Counted from the first letter of the stretch, positions 1 through 14,130 are shown. The stretch is DNA of 64,000 nt from Liolophura sinensis (GCF_032854445.1 NC_088301.1:42775116-42839115); one strand, 5' to 3'. The notes: generated from the letters alone by a model not told the origin. Numbers and translations: made by a program.

Positions 1-480
1 GAATATTGTGTGACTTTGGCAAATGCTGAGGATTGTGTGACTTCGGTATATGCTGAGGCTTGTGTGATTTTTGCAGATGCTGAGGATTGTGTGACTTTGG
101 CAAATGCTGAGGATTGTGTGACTCTGGTATATACTGAGGCTTGTGTGAATTTGGCAGATGATGAGGATTGTGTGACTTAGAATCTAGAAATATTCTCCTG
201 TAACATTATTGGCAGATGTTGCCAATATTGGCAGATGTTGAGGATTGTGTGACTTTGGCAAATGCTGAGGATTGTGTCACTTTGGCAAATGCTGAGGATT
301 GTGTGACTCTGGTATATGCTGAGGATTGTGTGAATTTGGCAGATGATGAGGATTGTGTGACTTAGAATCTAGAAATATTCTCCTGTAACATTATTGGCAG
401 ATGTTGCCAATATTGGCAGATGTTGAGGATTGTGTGACTTTGGCAAATGCTGAGGATTGTGTGACTTTGGCAAATGCGTG
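1..480. repeat. 27-bp minisatellite with 185-bp higher-order period
   Basis: Tandem copies of a 27-bp unit beginning GAGGATTGTGTGACTTTGGC run from the window edge. Twice the array is broken by the same insert (about 178-240 and 363-425) that carries AATCTAGAAATATTCTCC and a short hairpin, ATTGGCA / TGCCAAT around a 5-base loop. The two inserts lie 185 bases apart, so an older block of units plus insert was itself duplicated. The unit is nine codons long, but I see no gene in it. It probably lies in intron 2 of gene 1. Confidence 0.9.
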
Positions 481-678
481 ATTTTTTTTGAAAGTCGCCT
501 TTATTTCTAGCTTGACGTGGATTCGACAAGTGTGCCCTCCTAATGTAACCATGGTACATTTTCACCCGATAAAAAAAAGTAATGAAATATAAAATAAACA
601 TCTAGGATGAGTTTTCAGACTAGAGATTAACAGATAACAGTAGAGCTCCATGAGAGTTGATAATTTGTGTATACTTAC

Positions 679-844
679 TTTCGTTCTCCACAATTTCGTT
701 TTTCTCAGTGTTGTCTGACTTGATTATAGGTGCTGAATCTTTTGGCTTGGTTGTTATAATCTTAACCGAATCCAGATCAGGAGGAGCAGACATTGACGCA
801 ACAACCAGTATCATTAACACTATCAGACAGTGTAAAATCTTCAT
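679..844 (-). CDS. Gene 1: signal-peptide exon of a secreted protein, continuing off the left edge
   Basis: The exon encodes 55 residues plus one base. It opens with MKILHCLIVLMILVVASMSA, a typical signal peptide with predicted cleavage after SMSA. A Pro/Asp/Lys-rich linker follows (PPDLDS, TTKPKDSAP, EKNEIVENE). The exon ends in phase 1 at a strong donor (AAA|GTAAGT, exon end 679). Two alternative acceptors lie just upstream, at about 853 and 845, before the ATG at 844. Upstream at 2399-2405 is a TATA box with a non-coding first exon, as in genes 2 and 3. The phase-1 signal exon followed by a charged or Pro/Thr-rich linker is the arrangement of gene 5, so I suspect another member of the same family. 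The diagnostic cysteine exon would lie beyond the left edge and is not seen. It is surely a secreted-protein exon; family membership is inference. Confidence 0.6.
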
Positions 845-939
845 TCTGCAAATCTGAAGCAAGACCAAAAGTCAAAGAGTCAAATCTGACATTCGTGTAC
901 ATTCGTTATCCGAAAAAAACTTCTTCTAAATAGGTAACT

Positions 940-1162
940 GGCCCCGGGATCACGAAGCGATCATAAACTTAAGTCAAAATTATAATCATTAAATTTTGTA
1001 TGTTTCTTTCAGTTGTTTTAACTGAAATTTAGCTGAATACAATAGTTTATCCAGAATTGACATTGTCAAGCAATATTTTGACCTGGCTACATCAGAAATA
1101 ACAATTTTATAGTGATTTTAAATTTTGACTTTAAAGTCTGATCGTTTCGTGATCACGGGGCC
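940..1162. mobile_element. MITE with about 40-bp terminal inverted repeats
   Basis: The left end, GGCCCCGGGATCACGAAGCG followed by ATCA and TTAAGTCAAAAT, is matched in inverted orientation by the right end (CAAAATTT..GATCGTTTCGTGATCACGGGGCC in broken form). This gives a non-coding element of about 223 bp with an AT-rich centre. No clear target duplication is visible. It sits in intron 1 of gene 1. Confidence 0.75.
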
Positions 1163-2330
1163 TTGAGAGCACAATTACAATACAAGCCATTACAACAATT
1201 CCTATCACACTCACATATACAGGTGTACACATTCATTTTGGTGGATTTTAAAAAATACCATCAAAACGGTATATATATTACGTTCTCAAAGACTATTTCA
1301 CAGTTATGATGAACTTAATAATATAATATAACATAACATAGCTTAATATATATTACATTATATAATATTCTTGTTTTTAGAAGCGGCCTTCGGTCAAACT
1401 ATATTTTTACGACCAAACATTTCACACAGGCTATATACAATTTTTAAAGAACCATTTTACGAATGTTGGCCTACAAAGATGTTTCATATAAATTTGCCAT
1501 ATTAAATAAAAGATGCCTTTGGAGCAAAAAATTTTAAAGGAGCACTTTATGAACCTTTAAATTGTGAAACGGTGACATTTACATCTTTGCAACTGTTGTA
1601 AATTTAAACGAGAACAACGCCATGCATTTCCAAAGAGGAGATTGCATGATAACATATTGTTATCAATGTGTTATCCTTCAAATCTGTCTGAAACGGGTAT
1701 AGCGTTAAATACTTTGCCTACAGATGTCAATGTTTTATTTGTCAACCCGAAATCCAAAGATACTTTCTTTCAATGCATACTTTGGAATAAGGTGAATTAA
1801 CCATCGTGCGCGCGTATGATACCATTAAAATGATAGTGTTTATTCGATTACGACAAATCACAGCATAAGCATGGTCTCTGGCAATATTAAGAAAAAGAAA
1901 ACATACATAAATTTCCTATATCTCATCTATGCGAGTTGATATGTAACTTTTACTGATGCCTGATTTCAGAATTAATTTGATCGCGCTTAAAAACAAATTA
2001 CATGTAATTTTCAGGTTACCTGCCCTGTGTGAAAAATTTAGTTCACCTTTGTTTTTTCCTGTTAATGTGTTTTCAAGTTTTAAGGGAAATGAAACAATTT
2101 GTTTACTAGTGGCAACAAAACCTTTGTTCCACGAGATAAACCTTGTCTATCCCAAGAATACTCGTGATTAATTGGTAGTGTTGTTGGTTTATTGGTTAAT
2201 AGTAGCACATTAATTGCACAGAACTGTGGACATCATTCACATGGAGTTACGACATATGTGTAATCAAGCATAAGATATTCCTCTATATCCTAATATTCTT
2301 TGATGATAAATAAAAACATGCTCAACTTAC

Positions 2331-2405
2331 CTCATGAAACAGTGATGTCGTGGAAATAATGTGGTTACGTCGGGTCTGCACAGTGGTTCTCCTCTGCTCT
2401 TTATA
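2331..2405 (-). promoter_or_regulatory. Gene 1 TATA box and non-coding exon 1
   Basis: On the minus strand TATAAAG (2405-2399) precedes a GC-richer stretch that ends at the donor CATGAG|GTAAGT (exon end 2331). The TATA-to-donor distance is about 74 bases, close to genes 2 and 3. A transcription start near 2372 is inferred. The next exon would be the signal-peptide exon at about 850, giving an intron of about 1.5 kb that contains the MITE. Confidence 0.5.
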
Positions 2406-5400
2406 GCTAGAATATCAGGCGACTTTGTATCTCAAGGAGATCCGCCTGTCGAATGATACACTATCTTCCCGCGGGGAAGTGATATTGAATCCTGTGGAAA
2501 TAAACAAAGAGGCTGCCCCGGTATTTAAGCTCCCTGTCTTTAAAATTCTCCACAAGGCCAACGCCAGCGAAGGCAAGGCCGAAGCCCAAGAATGAGCAAA
2601 CATTCCCGGAGACTTGGCCGCTCGCCGAGGACGCCAGATTACGGCGGGTTGCAGTTACAAAACTAGGAAAAGTTTGTTCAGCGAATAAGCCTTGACAATA
2701 TTTGGCTGTAACTTTTGGCTTTGTTTACGGCTACGTGTTTAAGAAATGCTCCTTAGGAAATCCCCGGCATTATTTCTTCTTTACTGGGCAGACAATGAAT
2801 TCAGGTCTTGTCAAGAAAGAAAAAAAATATGTTATTCACCGTTGTGTGCTAAAATTGACCGGGGCATATTCGGTGCACGGTAGTTTTTATATAGTTAATC
2901 CTGACAGAGTGTCTTCAGTGGTGGGTTTTAATCGGATTTCATGACGTAATATTTGTCTGTTTATCCCCGATAAACCAAGAGTTTCTGTGCAAAGAAAGCG
3001 AGAAGCAGAGATGCCAAGCTCGTAGGCACAATTTACAAAGATGATTTACTTAGATTTTAATCAGAACTATAGGAAATATCTGATAGTTTGAAATTTAATT
3101 GTTCTGTAGAGGTGACACATGTATGTTGAGGAAATACGCAAAATTTACAATTTCAAAATTTAAATTATCCTTTGTCACTTTGGGGGCGTTAGACGATCTA
3201 TGCGCCTAAACAGACATTCGAATACCAGCCGTCAACCAAGATGAACGTTCCAGATAAATAATCGCAAGGCCAATTCACAAATCGACGTTGGAACTGTAAA
3301 TATATCCTACGTGGCTATCTAGCTCAACACGATGAATAAACTGCCACTAGCCCCGGATTATTACACAGATGTTATTGTATGAGAAATTCAAGGAACATCG
3401 AAACATCCCATGAATTTGGAGCCGCTGCATGTAGTGGAACCGAAGATGGCTTTGTTGCCTTTGACATTATTGTAGTGGTGATAACCTTTTAATAATTTCT
3501 GGTTATTTGGTTATTTATATGAAAACAGGTATAGGTCTGCCAAAAGAGGTGCACAATTGGTGCCCATTGGAATACCTAGAGGTACTGTTGGCATTACGGA
3601 ATGTCATAAAGAAACTTTCACAGTTCAAGTCACTTTGAAACATTCGATGAATGGTAACGTTTACAATTAGTACATCTAAAGAAAGCGTTGTTGCATTCGG
3701 CGTTAATACATAACGGTCACCTCTTTTAGTGAATATAAAGAAAGACTTACAGCACAGAGAGTAAAATCAGAGCAGTTACGACTGTGTGATTAATTGCAAA
3801 TGGTCACACGTGACACCAATACGAAGTTGTGTCAATTAAATCTTTGTGAGGAAACGTAGAATATAAAGTAGAGACCTTTCAGATGGATACATCTTTATTT
3901 GGTATGTGCTGTTGAGCGTTCTTCCTCGAGACGTTTGGAGATGTTAAGTATCCACATGCAGCTGACACCGTATCTGAATTTGTTTGTAATGCCACAACAG
4001 TGTTTATTCCAAATTTTATTGCTTATGAAACTCTCGCCAGTAGGGTTGACAAACTTTGGTAATGCAACTTGAACCCACAACAAACCGAGGTTTGTATGAG
4101 GACTTGCGTGTTTCAGGAATAAAGTTGTGGTATATTTATGTATTTTTAAAGCAGGCTTTGTGTTTGTTAAGTGGTTGCTTCAGATAATATGTCGTTTGTC
4201 CTTGTATATGTATTTCTCTGTTTGGCTGTTTTACGGAGCCGTAAATATGACATGGTGAAAAAAATTTGGGAAAAGAAGAGCTTTTTAAATCTTTCAATCC
4301 CATCTGTATGTATAGGGGGCTACTGTCTGATGGTCAGTGCCATTATGCTATTCGAAATTAAGCGTTGATACTTGCAAATTATACTTTCTCAGCCCCAAAA
4401 TGACCTTTTAGACGACGAGGAACGCCAACACAATCTCGATTTATAGTATCACCTTCAAGAGTCTTGAATTATTATTTACAAAATGAATATTAAACCAAAT
4501 AACACATTCATGTATATACATGTATAAACGATAAATTACAACTTATCGCAGCCGCCCTCGTAGATGTATATATGTAACACCTTTGGTCCTAACGAATCAC
4601 TCTCCTTAGTTCCACCCTGGCTTGATCAAGTAAATACTTTCGAATATTGTCTCACATTTAGTTGTTACAGTTAAAATTGAAATAAATCAATTAGTGTCAA
4701 CAATCAGGAGATTTGCCATGAGTAAAACGATGATGCTTAACTGTAGGAACAGGGAGCATAAGTCAATCAATTTATTGATGATATATTGATGATTTGCTAG
4801 CTTTAATCAATCCATATATAGAGAAAAGAATGTTATGATTACCACAAAGATTTGCAAGAGGCTGTATTGTTACGTATTTCACCATGGGACCACCTGTCCT
4901 GGAATTCTGGATCGTGAGACTCCGAGATCAAGAGTCTAGACATAAATTATTGTCACTGTACACAATGAAGATCCTAACATGCAACATCGCCGTCGAGAAT
5001 GATTATTGCAGCTTTAATTATTGAGTGAGAATTACCTCCCTTGCTCTGGGATTTTTTGGAATGGCCAGTGTAATATTAGAGTGGCTGTCTTGCAGGCCAG
5101 CTGTCTTATATTTACGTTGACCTCCCTTTTGAGTGTTCTCAACTAAGCTGGTAGGGGAAAATCCATGTAAGGTGCTGTATCATGCAATTTAGAGATTCTA
5201 TAACTTTATTCTACTGTTTTATACTTTGTCTATACTTTTTTGTTTTGAAACACCGATGTCAAGGTTTTAGTAGTTTCGTTAAATGGAGTAAGCGGTCATG
5301 AGGTATTCATATGCGAAGGATAACACAATTTATTTATTTATTCCTTCAACTACAAATGCTTAAGCCTATGAAACCTTGAAAATCCATTTTGTGGACACAT

Positions 5401-6850
5401 ATTATATTCATGTTGCCGTTTTTTTCGTACAGAGAAATCGTTTTTGTAAACCGGAGGTGGTAGAACGCTATTTATACCTAATATAAATAACAATGCACAT
5501 AACTTCAATGCCTTGGACAGAAGACCCTGCTTTACATCACTGGACATGAAACACGGAAAAATACTCCAATCTCAACCAAATGACGTTCGTTGGAAAGCTG
5601 GCACAATTAGCTTGACATTAGTGTATGAAAAGGGAAAACAAACATGCTTTCTTGGAGGTATAACCTTCCTTACATCATTCGTAGAGCTAATGTCCACTAG
5701 TAGTGGTATACTATAAAAACGTGATTTGTCCTAATTCTTCCAGTTTTTAGTACACCTTGTCTGGTGTTTTCAGCCACTTTACATGCAGTTGTGGCACGAA
5801 TATTTAGTTGTGTTTTTTCACATGATTAGTTCTTCTGACGAATAACATATTCACATCATTACTTTTCAAAAAACCCGCAGAGAAATGTAAATTTTTGCTT
5901 TCAGCACTACTATGTCCTAAAAATTAGAAGAAATAGGGTGTAAGTGTCTTCCAACTTGCTACGATATTACGTTTATACTGGGACCGACAAGGTGCTTGGG
6001 TTGTACCCGCTTCGAATATGGGAATGTGTGAAATTTATTCACTAATTTCCCCGTTCTCGTGAGCCTTTGTAGTACTATGTATTTATTTATTTGATTGGTG
6101 TTTCATGAGAGGAAAAGGAGAAGAGTACAGGAGAAATACACGACCATCTGGCACGTCAGATACCTCGGCCACTGAGGCTCCTCTTTGTTGTAATAAGCGG
6201 CCCACAAGGTTCATGTGATCTTACACGAAGAACCAAGTTCAAATTCGCATTTGCTTTCCTTACATCAATATAACATACTTGTTGTTATTGCAGTGCGCGC
6301 GAAAAATCCCGCATCATTTGTGGGGAAAGTTTGTCATTTACTTACAGATGAGCAATATTTTTAAGGAACTTAATAAATTTTAATATGTTTAAATAAGTTT
6401 TAATATGGTAATTTTTTTCATGAAAACTATTTTCAGCCTGTTTACACTGCGATCATTGAGATATATTAATAACATAATATAACTTTCCACAGCAAGCGAA
6501 ATAAGAAAAATCCCGAAGAATGGGTAATTCAGACAGAATGAATGGTCCCATGACAGTCACGTACTTATCACATTGTTTAGTCAGTTTAAAGCTTTTTATA
6601 GGAACATACCAAAAAGGTAGAAAAGAGCAACTTTAACAGTAAAAGACATAATTTGGGTTAAACTGTTTTTTAATAACAAAAATATTGATAATAAGTATAA
6701 TGTGTGAAAACAAAAAATGTTCTGAGTTAAAGATGGATATGCAGCTGGAGTTATTTCCCCTGTAACGGCAGTGCGCTCAAGTATAACTTAATTCTATGTT
6801 TCCAATATGTGATTGGTTCGAGTAGGGCTATAATATGCATTATTTAATTT

Positions 6851-6912
<62 letters not shown>

Positions 6913-9628
6913 GGCCATTTATCTTAAATATAATATACAGTATATTCTGGAAATTGCTCAAGTACTACCCCACCCTCAAACTCTCAACTTTGCAAATCAT
7001 TTTATATAGCAAAAGTCTTTGGTGATATAGACAAGTTTATGTGTGTTAAGTTTACATTATATTTCCAAAGAAATTCGATTTGATGATCTCAATATTTCAA
7101 CTTTAATCACGTAACAACATTGCTCCTGACTTAATTAAAATCGATATACTGTCATCGTCAACCTTACTTTCCACGGAGTTACTTTGTTTATAGAAAAGCT
7201 CAGTTTTTTAAAAATCTTAAATAAATTTTCTTTGTGTATTCCTTGGGCACTGAGAGATGATTTAAATCTATCCCTCATGATAAGCGGCGCCTACAAGGTA
7301 CAGAAGTTATGTGAAGAGTGTAACACTTTTCCTGGCCAATAAGGGCTGTGCTTCTCATTCTGGTGTTCTCTGTAATTGTTCCATTTATTTCCGCGACACC
7401 AGGGTTTGGAGTATTGTTATGCACCGGGTACTTTTACAGATAGCTACAATTAAAACATAATGAGATGTTCGATTAAATAATATTAAATGTCATATGGTGA
7501 TTATACTTTAAGCCGTATAAACAGTAGGAAAATATTTGATTTTATTTATTTGATTTGTGTTTGACGCCCCCCCCCCCACTCCACCTCCTCCCCTCATCTC
7601 CACATTTCAGATAATTAAATAGGCCACTCTATGGGTGTACACATAACCAAGTTTTTATTCAAATAAAAAGAGATCTGGAGATAAGCGAAAAAACAAAACC
7701 CGAATACATAATGTCTAACACACGGATAAAGGTATACCCATATACACATATATGCGCTCTAATTACAATACTGCAGGCTATTGTTGATACGTTCGTTGCG
7801 GTTTTCACATCCAGCGCAGAAGGTGTCATCAGATCAAAATAAAGGCCTGAAACCAGTATCCATATACGTAAATTTATTATTACTCATTTCATATGCAAAT
7901 GAAATCAGCCTCTTTCGCCTAGGCGCCGATGGTTGAGGCCAGAGGGCTTTCGTTATAAATAGAACCGTATAAAACCGCGTGAGATTATTTTGCCAGGGTA
8001 GAAAGCAAGCTTTACACAAATCATTGCCGGTCTGGCCTTACTTTCCGGTGTTCTCGTAGGGAGGAGGAAGACTAGCTTTACATCCACCTCAACAATAGAC
8101 TGAGTGTTCAAACGTATATATGTAGAGTGTTCACGCAGATAATTTACACAATTAATAGAGGCGGCTTTTTCTCAGGTAATTTACACAAAGAAAACACAAG
8201 CATATATATGCCTGGAGACACCAGACACAGCATCATACATAATTGCGTTGCATTTCACTTTTACTGTAAAATAAGACGATATTATATCCTTTAAAAAGGC
8301 AGCTGCGTGAATTACAAGCCGCGCATGAGCTGATATTAAATCATCAAGGTAACATATTTTCTCATTGACAATCTTGGGACGTAATATATCCAATGTTAAC
8401 ACATGTAACACTCTTATGTTACGTCAACGAGTTTATCATACAGGTATGCATGATGAAGCTTTGTGTTCAGCGCTTCATTCAGAACATTTTCTGTCGTGTC
8501 CTTCACGCTTGTTCATGCTTGTAAACATGTGTAAATACCCTGACTAAAACTCATGTATATATGCAACTAGAAAAACCTTGTCTAGGATACAGTGTACATG
8601 CTGATTTCTGATTGATGAAAGAAGTCCCTTCAAAAACATGGGATAAATAGAAGTTCGTGTTGTTACTCTCATGTCACTGACATTTTAATCAGATGCTGTG
8701 GAAATACCAATCGAAAGGAGGCTTGTCAACAAGTAAGAGTACCTAGCTGGTGTAGAATACGGTTCGTTGCCTGTCAAAAAAAACATATATGTACATGTAG
8801 ATATAACATACAGAGATTGATATCATGCCTCGAGGCAAATCTGTTAAATGTCAACGTTTTTAAACAAGTCAACACTATTCTAGTCACATTATTTAAGACG
8901 AATTTCTTAAACTCTTTTCAAATACCTGCACTTTCTTCGCATTCAATAGAGAAAGCTGACTACTTTCATAGAGCAAGCTTGTGATTCTGAATAACGGTTA
9001 ACGCATGTCGGTGAAGTTAGGTGCAAGCATTTCGTGTTACCTTTTCTTTGGGAATGGGGAGTAGGGTGTGGGAGGGGTCCTTCACTTTTTTACACCAAGA
9101 AAATCTTGGTATTCATGTAACCGTTGTCATGAGACCCAACATGAAAGTTATTACCATGCAGAAATCAGTTGAATCAAATGCCTTTGCTGGGATAGTTTGT
9201 TACACAGCATTCATTTTTGTATGCCTTGTTCTCCATTCAGCCCCTCGCCGATAAAAAACGTTGTTTTATCTGTAAATGTAATTATATGGGAGAAGGCAGC
9301 GTTTGTATTGTTTTCTCTCTTTTGTAGTCAAACCGTAGAATTAAACAAAAAACACAATAAAATGTAAGAAAAAAAGAATAATTGCACGAAACCTTTTTTA
9401 ATATAATATCTCATTAGATTTCATGGCTGAGTCGACAGTTTTATACAAAGGCGTTTACGCTTAAAGTAATACACCGAGATAAATACAACTGTGATGCAGC
9501 TATACTGGAATAATCATTACTTAGAGCTGATTGGTTGACTGACCTTAGATTTACAAAATGACTTAAATATGATCTGGATGAATGTGCGTGGAAGTGATGA
9601 TTGTAAAGAAAATCATACAGTCTGGGAT

Positions 9629-9658
9629 GATTGCTACCTATCTATATAGGTAGCAATC
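9629..9658. repeat. Perfect 13-bp inverted repeat
   Basis: GATTGCTACCTAT is followed by the 4-base loop CTAT and then its exact reverse complement. I saw no longer flanking inverted repeats, so it is not obviously the end of a transposon. Confidence 0.8.
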
Positions 9659-10133
9659 TGTTCTGCACATATACATAAACGTGTCAAAACGCGTACCGTC
9701 GATATAGCAAATATACCAATTCTTATCATCTGAGGTAAATATAAATGTGTCACAGGTTTTAGGGCTGGTATCAGCGTTCTCAACTGAAACATTTGGATAA
9801 CTGAATAAGGAATGATTCTTACGTATTCCCACAATTAACTCGCAGAGCATAAGTACCGTTATGCGAGTGTGACAAATGCCTGGTTTGGCTCTTATAGGTC
9901 TATTTGTTACTATTGTAACATGGCATACTGTCAGAAATTTTTCTGTAATTAGCTGATAATTAACATTGATGGCAGAAAATTATAGCTTAAAGTTTACTGT
10001 ATGCAGAATAGAAACGACCATAGTAAACTAAACCAAGACAGCAACCACACTTTTTTCGTTTGGTCACATATAACTGGTGAGGTACGACCGTTTGACACTG
10101 TACCGATACTCTTCTGAAGTGCTCCCAGCACAA

Positions 10134-10205
10134 CGCTGGCCGCTGTCGTATAAGTGAAATATTCTTGAGTACGTCGTGAAACACCAATCAAATAAATAAA
10201 TAAAT
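10134..10205 (+). mobile_element. tRNA-derived SINE (family S1), 3' fragment
   Basis: It carries the S1 3' end: GTCGTATAAGTGAAATATTC, then a GAGTACG..AAACACCAATC block and an (AATA)n tail. It is 5'-truncated, as expected for reverse-transcribed elements. Confidence 0.8.
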
Positions 10206-13200
10206 CTTCTAAAGTGTACACATCTGCAGACGTCAATATTCTCTTAGTTGTACACACTAATCTAAGCGTAATTTTAGAGAGCCTTAAAGCCTTCAATTAC
10301 GAATTCCTTTGTGACCCACTGGGCATGGCAAATCTGTACAGTTTTTCTTCTTCTCTGAAATGAAGCGTAGCGACATACATAATTTCCTCTAGCTGAATCT
10401 TCATTATCTACTTAGTTTTTATCACGTTATTTATTTAGAGTATTATCTGCCTTATCTCGAAATGGGTTTAGCTTTCTGTCCTTATCCATCTGTCAATTGT
10501 GTCTGGGTGATGGCAGTACGTAAGTGCTTTGCATGCTTCGTCGAACATGTATACAAATCCTAAAAGCAAAATTCGCGTTGTACTGCACATAGACACAACA
10601 CTTCATCCATGAATTAAAAGAGCACCTGCCCATTCGCATTTCCCTTAAGGATAGTTGATCCCGTAATATATTGTCAAATGCACTACACGTGAAATGTAAC
10701 CTGTGCATTAAATGTACTTATGCATAAAGCCGAAAACAGCTAATAATGCACTATACTCAACCATGCAATAACGTTTTAAACAGCCCAAAAAAACAGGATA
10801 AGGCTGATGCAACAAGGGCTTATCACTAGAAACGAGCTTCATGTGAAACATTGCACAACGGTTGTAATTTACAAAATGTAACAGCACTTTGTACCTTGTC
10901 GTTTCTTGGCCATATATTAAAATTCTCTGAATAATTCCCAAGATCCTACCATGTTACGTTATTCATTCCTTTTGAGTGAGTTCATTTAATCATGACTTTT
11001 CAGTATCTCAGATTTGTCTTGATCACGTCAGTGCACAACAAAGAGCGGGAAAGACGGAGATTATTTTTTAGAAAATGGTCGAACTCGATGTGATTAATTA
11101 TTTTCTTGCACGGGTACAAAAAATTCAGCGCAAATTCTTTGCTATAGTGTTTGAACTCGGTGCAACCATCTTTATCTCTTACAGACGAGACAATCTTAAT
11201 TTGTCCCGTGAGGAATGAGGCGTGTTTTTTGCGTGCATCTTGTATTGAAGTCTAAATTCTCTACACGGTATCCTTTTTGATTTTTAAGATAATATAGTGC
11301 AAATGATATTGTTTATTTAAGAACAAAAAATGTAGCAGCACGTGTTACAGTGAAAATGTTTTATTTCTGTCCAAGGGCAACAGACAATGTAGAGATATAA
11401 ATCATGCAAAGGTTGCTTTTAATCGAAAATGGAGTTTATTATCGCTTTGTAAAATCACAGAAGAGAAGGTTGTGACTTTAAGTTGTGACGAATATGATAT
11501 CGTGATTATCTTTAAATAACACAAGTTAAAACAAAGAACAACTGAAGTTGTGTAAATAGACCAGCGTTTTTGTATAAATCAAAAAATGTATATTTTGATT
11601 TCAGTCTGGTATTTTCGATTGCCTGTCATTGCCTGTTTTTCGCTGCAATTGCACGCTGATTGTATGGTGTTCTCACGCTAATTGTATGAAGCCCTTACAA
11701 GCTAATCTATGAACGTACGTGATTTTATTACTCAGTAGAGCTAGTACATCCGACAGATAAGATTGACGAGGAATATCGAGGGGCTGAAATTTCTAGCCCA
11801 TGCAAAAGAAACCAAGTTAAACTACGTCAGGCACTATAAAAGCCATGCAGAAAATAAAGCAGTGAATTTACCCTGATATTTAAATAAATAAATAAATAAA
11901 TAAAATACACTTTTATGCATGAATATTTTCACCACATATCTTGTGAATACAGAATTTGAATTTCCTAATCCGCATTCACGCGGTGTGACCTCTCAGTATT
12001 GCAACATCGACTCTGAAATAGTCAAATTCCTAATGCATGAAAAACACTATGAGAAACTGTATTCTAAAGCAAGTTCTTCGTGCGAATGACGATTGCCACA
12101 GTAGAATGTTGGTATATTCTGTGTTTATTTTGAACGGGACTTCTAACCCCAGTCAATTTAGATGTCACCAACAATGGAATTGAGAAGTGTTATTCTCAGC
12201 GTAAAGAGGCTTAAAAGTTCATTTTGTTTTCATGTTGGCTTTACCCCAAAACCCGTTAGCCCTTGGTAATTTCCGTATCCTTTCGAGAAAGACGTACCAT
12301 ACATAGATACATGTATCTGTAGTCTCTAGGGTTATTGTAAACAGCGCAGGCAAGGTAACATGTGCTGAAAAGTTAAGACCAATGCTTCGGAAATTTTGTA
12401 GCGGCTCCGTCACACACAAGGCCCAGACATCAGAAATGAAATTGGCAGATTTTGCCCAAGCTAAGCGAGCCCTCTAAACGCCGCATTTCCCAACCCCCAG
12501 ACACACAATTAATTTTTTAATGGTGTGAGAAGGGAACTCATTTTCTTTTTCCTGTAAACCCGCGAGCTTTTCGCTCTACTAGGACTAGGGTTTCTTAGTT
12601 CTCTGTCTTTCCAAATATTAACAAAATAACGGCTGAGACGAAGTGTACGTTACATTAAGATGTCTTCTGGTTACAGGTGATATATTGTGGACCTAATAAA
12701 GCGCTGAATCCATTGGTCGAAACAGACATTCGTATACTGGCCGTCAACCAAAATTGGAGATCCTGGGTGAATTTCCAAAATATCTTTGGACAGCATTTCT
12801 GGAGATCTGTGATTTACATTTATCTAATTCCGCGTAACCCTGTGCTAGAGGATGTATAAACATGACTGTTTATTAGATCAACATGGTGCTATCAGGAAGA
12901 GATGCAATCAAAGCGCGACTGAACTACCTATATTATTTTGTATTTGATGTGGGCATGAATCATGGACTACGAATTTGAAATTTGACTTGCGTCGAAACAG
13001 AGATTCATATACCAGCCGTCAATCAGTCAAAGACGCAAGGAATGCTCTGAGCCACTGAGTGAAAGTATTTAAACTGAGTACTATGCTGGTATATTGATAG
13101 TTGTAGATAGTAAAATATGTACCACAGTTTCGCTTTGATTGGGCATATATTCAAAGTGGCAATTAACACGATACACATATAGTTTCGAGCCTTGGAATTA

Positions 13201-13261
13201 GACACGATCATGGAGCAAAGTGTCAGGGATTCTCTTGTGAATTCTCATTTTATAATCTTTG

Positions 13262-14130
13262 TAAAACGGCATTCAGATGACCAAGGAACACAGATTGTCA
13301 AGGCTTTCAGATGATCAAGGAATAGAGATGGTGAAGGCATTCAGATAATCAAGGACTCATTACGGTACTTAAATCATTAAAAGCGTTACGTTGACAAGGG
13401 ACAGGGAAGGTCAAGATACTTAAAAGGTCAAGGGACCAAGATCATCAAGGGACGCAAATCAATCTACTCAGAGGGTCAAGTACAAGGATCTGAGGACACA
13501 CAGATCGTCAAAGGTTATATATCAACATACACAGATTGTCAAGAGATACATCGTCGAGAGACACAGATCGTCGAGAGACACAGATCGTCAACGGAGACAG
13601 GTCGACAAACGATGAAGATCGTCATGGCACACAGATCCACAAGGGATACAGATCCACAAAGGACACAAATCGTCAAGAGACACAGATCGTCAAGAGACCC
13701 AAGGGACACAGATCGTCAAACAACACAGATCGTCAAGGGGCACAGGTCGTCAAGAGATACAGACCGCCAAGAGACACAAGGGACACAGATCGTCAAACAA
13801 GGACGAATCGTCAAAGGTGCAGATTGTCAAGGGACACAGATCGTGAAAAAAGACAGATCGCTAAGGGACACAAATCGTCAAGGGATGCAGATCGTCAAAC
13901 GATACAGATCGTAAAGAGACACAAGGGATGCAGATCGTCAAAGAACACAGATCGTCAAGGGACACAGATCGTCAAGCGACACAAATCGTCAGGCGACACA
14001 GGTTGTCAAGAAACACATATCGTCAAGAGACACATGGGATACAGACTGTCAAGAGAGGACAGATTGTCAAGAGACACAGATCGTCAAGAGACGCAGAAGG
14101 TCAAGAGACTCAGACCGTCAATGGACTCAA
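13262..14130. repeat. 17-bp minisatellite
   Basis: The unit is CACAGATCGTCAAGAGA (17 bp), with regular copies from about 13540 to 14130 and worn copies from 13262. A weak tail of similar sequence appears near 14440-14510. Because 17 is not a multiple of three and the unit has no stop, all three plus frames stay open, giving a 214-codon open frame (13536-14180) of SRDTDRQ/TQIVKRH-like text. I regard that as an artefact of the repeat. Confidence 0.9.

Larger units (their letters stand above)
2406..13261. other. Gene-poor stretch
   Basis: I find no exon here with a convincing signal peptide, cysteine pattern or LamG pattern. Open frames are short and unlike one another. Contents noted: a (TA)n run at about 6858-6908, a poly-C at 7567-7580, (AATA)n at about 11881-11902, SINE fragments at about 6074-6120 and 10134-10205, a short hairpin at 9629-9658, and copies of two dispersed repeats (near 3204-3240, 3754-3810, 12718-12760 and 12990-13025). 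Confidence 0.6.

Noticed and set aside
9638-9850. Minus-strand frame with several Cys and Tyr
   Set aside because: Overlaps the hairpin, lacks a start or splice context, and its cysteine spacing does not match the family.
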